A stretch of 12,455 bases of DNA, from positions 1 to 12,455 of the forward strand of contig JAFDIG010000037.1 in NCBI GenBank assembly GCA_019308145.1, read 5' to 3'. Source of the stretch: Deltaproteobacteria bacterium. Lineage in GTDB: Bacteria; Desulfobacterota; JAFDIG01. Position 1 is the stretch's first letter; each line of letters begins with the position of its first letter. Shown here one piece after another: positions 7,245 through 12,455 of the stretch. The notes beneath the pieces were generated by a model. That model was not told the DNA's origin. It ran no database searches and was given only the letters and a program-made list of their open reading frames with translations. The position numbers and the translations under genes were made by a program.

Positions 7245-9770
7245 TCATCTGCTTTCAATTTTTTTATTCCTTACATTTACAAACTCTTTTAGAAGTGAAG
7301 GAAGTAGAAAAAGAGATGTTAGTAAACAAAAGCCAACACCAAAAAGAATGATAAAGCCAATAGAAGAAAGTATTGGATAACTTGCAGAAATTAAAGAACC
7401 AAAAGCGATCATTGTTGTTAATGATGTCATAGTGATTGCTCTTCCAGTAAAAAGCAGAGGGGTTTCCCAATCATTATTTCCTGTTTCCCTAAAGCGAGTA
7501 AGTATAAGGATGCCATCATCGATCCCTATGCCTAAAATAAGAGGAAAAACCATTGAATTAAAGATGTTGATCTTCATTCCAATGATTCCAAGCAAGCCCA
7601 TCATCCATAAAATACCTGTAAACAGAGGTACAAAGGAGAGGAGGACAGGAAAAAGCCTTCTGAAATGGATAACAATTAAAAAAATTACCCCTAAGAATGC
7701 CAATATCATAAATTTGGTTATATCCTTTTTGACCATCCTATCTATCTGGTTATTTACAAAATCCATCCCTGTAATCTTACCATTAAATCCTGTAAGGGCT
7801 GACTCTAATTTTTTTGAATAGACTTCGCCCCCTTTATATAAAATGGTTATTACACTTTTTACTTTAGTCCCTTTTTTTACCAAAAAGGGGGATAAAAGCT
7901 CTTTTGTTTCTTTTTTATCCATAATCTCCCAAAAATCATCATAATTATTATATATATTATCAAAAAATTTTAAAAAATGGTCAAAATAGATAACTGAGAA
8001 ACCTAAGTTATTTGCTTCATTTATAAAATCCTCTTTTGCCTTTTTAAAATCGATTTCTTCTAAAAGCATCCTTTTTATCTTATTCGCTTTTTCCTTAGAA
8101 TTGAGAATTGAAGAGAATGAGAAATAAGAAAATATATCATTTTTACTTTTTAGCTTTTTTAGCTGAGATATAACTTTTTCTTCACAAGAAAGAAGGTCAT
8201 CCATATTTTTAGCTTTTATAACAAAGTAGGCTTGCTCATAACCGCCTCTAAAATTATGGATAAGTTTTTCATATACCTGATAGGGATCTATCTCTTTTGG
8301 GCGAAGATTTCTAAAATCCTTTTCCCATTTCACATGTAAAGAAAAATAGCCCATTATAATGGATATAATTATAAAGAACAGTATTACCAATCTGTGATGA
8401 AAGCGAATCAATGAGGCAATATAAATAGGTTTTAGTACTTTTAGAGGATGATATATCGATTCAATATAGGCTTTCCCTCGTTTTTTTTCGTGATGCCTAT
8501 CTAAAATGATAAGAGACGATGGTAATACAAAGATAATGGTAAGCAAGCAGAAAAAAACCCCAATAGCAACCATAAATCCAAACTCTTGAATCCCTCTTAC
8601 ATCTGAAATGGTTATGGTTAAAAATGCTGCTATTGTTGTTAAACCAGCGGTTATAACACCTGATCCTGTTTTTGTAAGAGAGATGATCAAAGCCTCTTCA
8701 GACGTTTTTCCATAAGCCCTTTCAGAGTGAAAGCGATCATATAGATGTATAGCAAAATCAACCCCCAACCCCATTAGAATAGCGCCGAATCCTGCTGCTA
8801 ATATATTCAGTTTCCCAAATAGAAGATATGCAGATCCAAGGGTGAGATGCAATCCAATAATTAAAGGAAATCCTATAAAAAAAAGGGTGATCCATCTTCT
8901 GTAAGCAAAAAAGAATAATAAAAGAATACCTAAAAGTGAAGTAGTTATAGTGATTAATATATCCCTTTTTATCACTTTTTCTTGAGCAGCGGCAATTGAT
9001 GCCCCTCCTGTTATGCCAATCTTTATATCTTTGAGCTTTACTTCTATATTTTTGATATGAGATAGCAAACGTCTAAGGGTAGCCATATCATAAGGAGGGA
9101 TGTTTATTGCCGTCTGTATTAACATCATATCTCCATTATTAGATAGGAAATAATCGTTTTTTTTATCTGAAAGAAAGAAAGAGGTAGTTTCAACCCTTCT
9201 TTTTATAACTTTAGTAAACCCTAAAGGATCTATCTTAATAAAATCCTTGATCTTTAAGGAAAATGGAGTTGTTAAAAGCCTTTTATCTATCAAGAGCTCT
9301 TTTTTAATTGCATGAGAGGTAAGTTTTCTTTTAATCCATTTTATATCATTTTTTTCTATAAACCTTTCAGGGTGCCTAAAAAATATATAAGCCCATAGCG
9401 AAAAAGATTTTTTATTAGCAAAATCAGTTCGTTTGTAACGTATTTGGGTAAAAGGAGATTTGCCATTAATCTTTATCTCTTTTAACATAGAAACAAATTG
9501 TTCACCTTTTTTGATAAGATAAGAGCTATTTTTATCTTGTTTTGCCTCGAGAAGGAAGTAGATATGGTTAAAAGCCCCCATATCCTTGATATTTTCTGCT
9601 AAAACCTTCAAAGGTCCCTCTTCTTTTGGGAAAAGGGAGAAAAAGTCGGTATCTATCTTTATCCGTCCTGTTAAGATTATCCCAAGTATAAATAGGACAA
9701 AAAAGGAAAAGATGATCTTTCTTGGATGTAATATTGAAAGCTTGGCAATCTTTTTTAGTAAATAAGACAT
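7245..9770 (-). CDS. RND/MMPL-family exporter (HAE3, HpnN-like)
   Basis: An 841-residue inner-membrane transporter in two homologous halves. One membrane helix (about 19-36) precedes a large periplasmic domain (about 37-268), then five helices (about 270-290, 293-318, 321-343, 371-389, 393-422). The second half repeats this: a helix at about 462-480, a periplasmic domain to about 684, then helices at 685-702, 708-730, 734-757, 778-797 and 802-825. Each half has the conserved proton-path motif in its fourth helix: GLGVDFAIHLYDRF (334-347, D338) and LGIGIDDGILILTRF (746-760, D751 and D752). The family moves lipids such as hopanoids, mycolipids or aryl polyenes, driven by the proton gradient. 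Its neighbours, a LolB-like lipoprotein and a CrtI-like oxidoreductase, suggest a hydrophobic cargo bound for the outer membrane. A 158-base gap separates it from the upstream radical SAM gene, so it may have its own promoter, though none is clear. Family confident; cargo unknown. Confidence 0.88.
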   Translation of the reverse strand: MSYLLKKIAKLSILHPRKIIFSFFVLFILGIILTGRIKIDTDFFSLFPKEEGPLKVLAENIKDMGAFNHIYFLLEAKQDKNSSYLIKKGEQFVSMLKEIKINGKSPFTQIRYKRTDFANKKSFSLWAYIFFRHPERFIEKNDIKWIKRKLTSHAIKKELLIDKRLLTTPFSLKIKDFIKIDPLGFTKVIKRRVETTSFFLSDKKNDYFLSNNGDMMLIQTAINIPPYDMATLRRLLSHIKNIEVKLKDIKIGITGGASIAAAQEKVIKRDILITITTSLLGILLLFFFAYRRWITLFFIGFPLIIGLHLTLGSAYLLFGKLNILAAGFGAILMGLGVDFAIHLYDRFHSERAYGKTSEEALIISLTKTGSGVITAGLTTIAAFLTITISDVRGIQEFGFMVAIGVFFCLLTIIFVLPSSLIILDRHHEKKRGKAYIESIYHPLKVLKPIYIASLIRFHHRLVILFFIIISIIMGYFSLHVKWEKDFRNLRPKEIDPYQVYEKLIHNFRGGYEQAYFVIKAKNMDDLLSCEEKVISQLKKLKSKNDIFSYFSFSSILNSKEKANKIKRMLLEEIDFKKAKEDFINEANNLGFSVIYFDHFLKFFDNIYNNYDDFWEIMDKKETKELLSPFLVKKGTKVKSVITILYKGGEVYSKKLESALTGFNGKITGMDFVNNQIDRMVKKDITKFMILAFLGVIFLIVIHFRRLFPVLLSFVPLFTGILWMMGLLGIIGMKINIFNSMVFPLILGIGIDDGILILTRFRETGNNDWETPLLFTGRAITMTSLTTMIAFGSLISASYPILSSIGFIILFGVGFCLLTSLFLLPSLLKEFVNVRNKKIESR

Positions 9771-9809
9771 CTATGTTACCTATTTAATTTAATACATTTT
9801 TCAATTTAG

Positions 9810-9849
9810 TAGGCTCTAATTTATAGTTGACCGTTTAGCATCCTTCTTT
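9810..9849 (+). repeat. Degenerate interspersed repeat, copy A
   Basis: TAGGCTC followed by TTTATAGTTGACCGTTTAG matches TAGGGTC and TTTACAGCCGACCATTTAG at 12053-12080. Over the 30 columns starting at 9820 and 12062, 22 bases are identical and all eight differences are transitions. It lies in the gap between the exporter and the radical SAM gene, in the same orientation as copy B. Confidence 0.5.
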
Positions 9850-9877
9850 ATTGGTAGGATATAAAGTACAATATTTA

Positions 9878-9902
9878 TTTAGGCTGATCTTGTTAGCCTA
9901 AA
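9878..9902. repeat. Inverted repeat, 8-bp arms and 9-base loop
   Basis: TTTAGGCT (9878-9885) and AGCCTAAA (9895-9902) are perfect arms. The site is 27 bases past the stop of the leftward radical SAM gene and could be an RNA stem that ends or protects that transcript. In the leftward direction it is followed by TAAATATTG rather than a T-run, so it is not a standard intrinsic terminator. Confidence 0.4.
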
Positions 9903-9928
9903 CATAATTACACCTATTTCAGTATGGG

Positions 9929-11248
9929 CTAATTAAAGTGATCATAGCGTTTATAAAAATATCTTTTTGCTTTTTTAACTGTTCTTATATGTCCTAAGTT
10001 CATTGGGCCAAAGATGATAAGGCTTCTTCTTATAGCTGATGGAGTAAACATCCTTTTAAAGATAGAATAGGGAGAATAAAACTTTTGATTTAACCACCAA
10101 AACCCTTCTTGTAATGCTTCTACTGAAAGCCTTTTTGGTTTATAAACAACAGTTGCCATATCATATTTAGACCAATCATTGGTTATAATCCGTTTTTCCT
10201 TGAGTAATCTCTTTCTTATCCTTGTGCCTGGGAAAGGGGTTAAAACTGGCAAGTGTGCTCCATCAAGTTTTGTTCTATTTGCAAATTCTAATATTTTCTC
10301 AAAAATCGATTCATCATCATAATCATATCCTAAAACAAATGAACCATGTACACCTATGCCATGATCATGAAACCTTTTTATCCCTTCAACATATTCAGGG
10401 ATGCGGTTGAACCTTTTTCCCATAAGTTTAAGATTTTCTTCAGAGAGTGTCTCAAAGCCAATAAACATACCATGACAGCCTGATTTTGCCATAAGATCAA
10501 GCAATTTAAGGTCTTTTGCAATGGTTATAGGTCCTTGGCTTACCCATCTTAATTTATAGTTGCAAAGCATTTCAAAAAGGGATTTTGCATATTTAAGATT
10601 AGCAACGATATTGTCATCCACAAAAAAGATGAATCTTGTTGCTCGCCTAAGGGAAGAGATCTCTTTTTCTATATCCGTTAATGGGCGAGTGCGATATTTA
10701 CCTCCATAAATCGCTGTTACAGAGCAGAATTCACAATTATAAGGACATCCTCTTGTTGTCTGAATAGTGTTTTCAAAAAAATAACCTTTTTTAGGTAATA
10801 ATTCTCTTTTTGGAATAGGAATATGAATAAGATTTGTAAATTCATCCTGTTTATATACCCTTTTTAATCTTTTATTCTTTACATCTTTAAGTATTGATGG
10901 CCAAATGTAGTCTGCTTCACCAATAACAACCGCATCAGCATGAGATAATGTTTCCCCTGGCATCCATGATGGGTGCATGCCACCCATTATAACAATGCTT
11001 CCTCTTTTTCTAAATTCATCTGCTATCTCATATCCTCTTGGGGCTAAAGGGGTCATTGCTGTTATTGCTACAACATCTGGTATATTATCAAAATCAATTG
11101 GAGTTATAGATTCATCAATAATGGTAACCTCCCATTCAGGTGGTGTAAGAGCAGCAAGTAGAGTGGTAGAAAGAAGGGGGAATTTAAAACCAAATAGATC
11201 CCAAAAACTATTCTTTGGCCAGCGTGGAACTACGATTAAAAGCTTCAT
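9929..11248 (-). CDS. B12-binding-domain radical SAM protein, BchE/HpnP-like class
   Basis: A 439-residue cytosolic enzyme. Residues 1-125 form a cobalamin-binding-type domain starting MKLLIVVPRWP, with VIMGGMHPSWMP (86-97) and VVIGEAD (107-113); the DxHxxG ligand motif is not seen. The radical SAM core has C168-x3-C172-x2-C175 in TRGCPYNCEFC, then FFVDDNIVAN (208-217), GFETLSEENL (264-273) and VLGYDYDDES (305-314). The C-terminal region, with LPVLTPFPGTRI (333-344) and a helical end, resembles the extension found on many B12 radical SAM lipid- and pigment-modifying enzymes. Such enzymes often methylate unactivated carbon; substrate and reaction here are unknown. Its ATG overlaps the TGA of the upstream lipoprotein gene by four bases (ATGA), so the two are translationally coupled. 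Calling it HpnP itself would go beyond the evidence, because no hopanoid synthase is in view. Confidence 0.82.
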   Translation of the reverse strand: MKLLIVVPRWPKNSFWDLFGFKFPLLSTTLLAALTPPEWEVTIIDESITPIDFDNIPDVVAITAMTPLAPRGYEIADEFRKRGSIVIMGGMHPSWMPGETLSHADAVVIGEADYIWPSILKDVKNKRLKRVYKQDEFTNLIHIPIPKRELLPKKGYFFENTIQTTRGCPYNCEFCSVTAIYGGKYRTRPLTDIEKEISSLRRATRFIFFVDDNIVANLKYAKSLFEMLCNYKLRWVSQGPITIAKDLKLLDLMAKSGCHGMFIGFETLSEENLKLMGKRFNRIPEYVEGIKRFHDHGIGVHGSFVLGYDYDDESIFEKILEFANRTKLDGAHLPVLTPFPGTRIRKRLLKEKRIITNDWSKYDMATVVYKPKRLSVEALQEGFWWLNQKFYSPYSIFKRMFTPSAIRRSLIIFGPMNLGHIRTVKKAKRYFYKRYDHFN

Positions 11249-11892
11249 GGGGAGTTATCAATAGCCTCCGAATCAGAATTAGGAAAGATCTTAAAAAAGG
11301 TAGTATCAGGTATAAAAGGCGGAGAAAATATCTTATCTGATATTACCTGATCCATTGCTATATCATAAAATTTAATGGATAATTCAAACCTGTTTGGATA
11401 TCTAATATCTATTAAGGATGGCATCTTTGCTTTTTCCTTTTTTTCAAAAAATATCTCTATCTTTTTTCCTTTTTTATCAGAAATAAGCTTTGAAATTTTA
11501 TCTTTATAACCTTTTTTTTCTCCTGAGGCAACTATTATTATGAGATCATTTAAGAGATAAATATCATAACTCTTTGCTACTATAATATCTTTTGTTAGTC
11601 TTGCTCTAATTCCTTTTCCTTTTTTATAGAGTAAAATCCCTGAAAATATAATACTTTTCCAATCACTATATGGTTTTTTGAATCTCAATTTTATCCTGAT
11701 TTTAGATGTAAACGAGATAACCCCTTCAAATTCCTTGGAGATGAGAGGATTTAAATCTTTGATCTTTATCTTTTTTAATCCTACTTTTAGGTCTTTATTC
11801 TTATTTATATGGGCACAGCCTGTTGATAATAAAATGATAAAAATTAATAAAATTATATATAAATTATATCTATCATCAAAAGGTAATTTCAT
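11245..11892 (-). CDS. Outer-membrane lipoprotein, LolB/LolA-like fold (hypothetical)
   Basis: A 215-residue predicted lipoprotein. The signal peptide has a short charged start, a hydrophobic core at residues 11-22 and LLSTGC at 21-26, so C26 would be lipidated. The next residue is alanine, not aspartate, which favours outer-membrane sorting. The mature part is rich in alternating hydrophobic strands. FSGILLYKKGKGIRARL (69-85), the PSLIDIRYPNRFELSIKFYD segment (about 163-182) and a closing FSPPFIP are spaced as in LolB-type lipid-binding half-barrels. That match is from pattern only and sequence similarity is weak. LolA/LolB-like lipoproteins are known partners of MMPL-type exporters in other lipid and pigment clusters, which fits the exporter two genes downstream. 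First gene of the leftward cluster; overlaps the next gene by four bases. The ribosome site before the ATG is weak. The lipoprotein call is firm; the fold is moderate. Confidence 0.7.
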   Translation of the reverse strand: MKLPFDDRYNLYIILLIFIILLSTGCAHINKNKDLKVGLKKIKIKDLNPLISKEFEGVISFTSKIRIKLRFKKPYSDWKSIIFSGILLYKKGKGIRARLTKDIIVAKSYDIYLLNDLIIIVASGEKKGYKDKISKLISDKKGKKIEIFFEKKEKAKMPSLIDIRYPNRFELSIKFYDIAMDQVISDKIFSPPFIPDTTFFKIFPNSDSEAIDNSP

Positions 11893-11922
11893 TTTCTAAG
11901 ATAAAGAAAAAATTTTTTTATA

Positions 11923-11950
11923 ATATTACATTTTCTTATTCAATTTGCAA
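11923..11950 (-). promoter_or_regulatory. Possible promoter of the lipoprotein-led cluster
   Basis: On the - strand TTGCAA (11950-11945) is followed after 16 bases by TAATAT (11928-11923), each a 4/6 match to the sigma-70 consensus. This would give a leader of roughly 25 bases before the ATG at 11892. Weak, but it is the best candidate in the right place. Confidence 0.3.
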
Positions 11951-12052
11951 TAGGAGGTTTTCAAATCTCAAAGCAAGGAGATGTGAAGTAATCCGTACTG
12001 AAAAATAAAGCGTGAACTTAATTCGTTTAAAAAATCTTTCTGTTTAGGTATA

Positions 12053-12091
12053 TAGGGTCAGTTTACAGCCGACCATTTAGTATTCTCTTTT
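12053..12091 (+). repeat. Degenerate interspersed repeat, copy B
   Basis: TAGGGTC then TTTACAGCCGACCATTTAG, the partner of copy A at 9810-9849, in the same orientation. It is followed directly by two palindromes that copy A lacks, so either the element is longer here or copy A has decayed further. The two copies bracket the lipoprotein and radical SAM gene pair. Confidence 0.5.
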
Positions 12092-12108
12092 ATTAAATGA
12101 ATAGGTGC

Positions 12109-12132
12109 AACAGCAGGCTTAAGTCTACTGTT
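12109..12132. repeat. 24-bp near-palindrome
   Basis: Arms AACAGCAGGCTT and AAGTCTACTGTT pair at 10 of 12 positions with no spacer; one of the two exceptions would be a G-U pair in RNA read rightward. Part of the repeat block upstream of the secreted-protein gene. Confidence 0.55.
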
Positions 12133-12147
12133 ATCAGGCATGCATGG

Positions 12148-12163
12148 GCAATTTATAAATTGC
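12148..12163. repeat. 16-bp perfect palindrome
   Basis: GCAATTTATAAATTGC is self-complementary over all 16 bases. Flanking GG on the left and TCC on the right nearly extend it to about 20 bp. It resembles the core of dispersed palindromic (REP/MITE-like) repeats rather than a gene-specific operator, judging by its position in a block with other repeat sequence. Confidence 0.6.
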
Positions 12164-12197
12164 TCCTACTCAGTCAGATATTTTAATAAAAAATCGA

Positions 12198-12219
12198 AAA
12201 AATTTTATAGAAAATTTTT
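12198..12219. repeat. A/T inverted repeat, 9-bp arms
   Basis: AAAAATTTT (12198-12206) and AAAATTTTT (12211-12219) are exact complements around ATAG. The right arm overlaps the -35 box of the rightward promoter. Such tracts bend DNA and can serve as an UP element for RNA polymerase, though A/T inverted repeats also arise easily by chance in DNA this AT-rich. Confidence 0.4.
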
Positions 12220-12246
12220 GACTCTTTTAAATTTTTTTGTTAAAAG
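12218..12246 (+). promoter_or_regulatory. Promoter of the secreted-protein gene
   Basis: TTGACT (12218-12223, 5/6) and TAAAAG (12241-12246, 4/6) are separated by 17 bases, with A/T-rich sequence upstream. The spacing matches the promoter at 3046-3074. A leader of about 70 bases would precede the ATG at 12321. Confidence 0.45.
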
Positions 12247-12320
12247 AATTACATATTATAGAAATCTTATATAGCTATTTTTTTATATTTTTTTAACATT
12301 TAGGGGAAAAGAGGGGAAAA

Positions 12321-12455
12321 ATGAAAAGAAAGGTTTTGATTGTTTTTGTAGGAATTTGTATTTCATTTTTTTCATTAACAGGATGGGGAATAGCAGATGT
12401 TTATTATGTTACAGATGCTGCTGAGTTTCAAGACGCACTAAATGCTGCTGCGGCA
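12321..12455 (+). CDS. Secreted protein, N-terminal fragment (possible right-handed beta-helix)
   Basis: The open frame runs from ATG at 12321 to the window edge, giving 45 residues with no stop. AGGGG (12312-12316) lies four bases before the ATG. Residues 1-25 are a classic Sec signal peptide: MKRK, a hydrophobic stretch VLIVFVGICISFFSL, then a probable cleavage site near GIA-D. The mature start, DVYYVTDAAEFQDALNAAAA, has the form seen at the beginning of secreted parallel beta-helix (pectate-lyase-like) surface proteins, where it is followed by a NG-DDTI type strand; that part is beyond the window. Its own promoter and opposite orientation make it independent of the leftward cluster. Real gene: confident. 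Beta-helix: a guess from 20 residues. Confidence 0.65.
   Translation, partial: MKRKVLIVFVGICISFFSLTGWGIADVYYVTDAAEFQDALNAAAA

Larger units (their letters stand above)
11893..12320. other. 428-base divergent intergenic region
   Basis: No convincing gene lies between the divergent lipoprotein gene and the secreted-protein gene. The left third holds a possible leftward promoter. The middle (about 12053-12170) is a block of repeats: copy B of the degenerate element, a 24-bp near-palindrome and a 16-bp perfect palindrome. The right third is extremely A/T-rich and holds the rightward promoter. Bases 11951-12050 (containing AGGAGG and GTGAAGTAATCCGTACTG) show no readable ORF or clear fold and may be decayed element sequence. 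Confidence 0.6.

Noticed and set aside
7228..7245. ATAATC-CTAACC-GATTAT hairpin between the exporter and the FAD oxidoreductase genes
   Set aside because: Six-bp A/T-rich arms with no T-run; too weak to call a terminator or regulatory site within a 24-base operon gap.
7432..7821. 129-codon + strand frame opposite the exporter gene
   Set aside because: Antisense to conserved membrane helices of the RND protein; its composition is that of a complementary-strand shadow.
4165..11892. A complete hopanoid or carotenoid gene cluster
   Set aside because: Exporter and redox enzyme families fit, but squalene/phytoene synthase and cyclase genes are absent from the window.
12097..12186. A 29-codon + strand frame starting MNRCNSRLKS inside the repeat block
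   Set aside because: It has no ribosome site, overlaps both palindromes and reads like translated repeat DNA.

Overview
The window is strongly AT-rich chromosomal DNA from a bacterium. Arginine is mostly AGA/AGG and isoleucine is often ATA. A lipoprotein signal, a two-lobed RND/MMPL exporter, a LolB-like lipoprotein and a secreted beta-helix-type N-terminus point to a cell with an outer membrane. Several B12/radical-SAM proteins and a PurS-PurL fusion would suit an anaerobic, deltaproteobacterium-like or related candidate-phylum lineage. I cannot place it more precisely from sequence alone.

Left part, + strand: a complete purine-synthesis gene, purL (2-2977), encodes a PurL with two PurS-like units fused at its N-terminus and no glutaminase domain. 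A 209-base gap follows. It carries a near-consensus promoter whose -10 box lies inside a 20-bp palindrome, and a second copy of that palindrome sits directly before the ribosome binding site of the next gene (3187-4164). That gene encodes a Cas4/AddB-like iron-sulfur PD-(D/E)XK-fold protein whose active-site acids appear to be lost. It looks like a stand-alone, tightly regulated gene.

Middle part, - strand, read from right to left: LolB-like lipoprotein (11892-11245), B12-binding radical SAM protein (11248-9929, 4-base overlap), a 158-base gap, HAE3/MMPL-family RND exporter (9770-7245), CrtI/CRTISO-like FAD oxidoreductase (7220-5766) and a second B12-type radical SAM protein (5730-4165). The last three have short gaps of 24 and 35 bases and are probably one transcript. 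An exporter, an outer-membrane lipid-carrier-like lipoprotein, an isoprenoid-type redox enzyme and two cobalamin radical SAM enzymes together suggest a pathway that modifies a hydrophobic molecule (polyprenoid, hopanoid-like or other unusual lipid) and moves it to the outer membrane. No scaffold-forming enzyme is visible here, so the substrate is unknown. The cluster ends back to back with the nuclease-like gene, stop codon against stop codon.

Right part: 428 bases without a gene (11893-12320) hold a weak leftward promoter, a block of palindromic repeats and a rightward promoter. A secreted protein begins at 12321 and runs off the window. A degenerate direct repeat occurs in this gap and again in the 158-base gap, so two copies in the same orientation bracket the lipoprotein + radical SAM pair. 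No tRNA, rRNA, CRISPR array or intact insertion sequence was seen.
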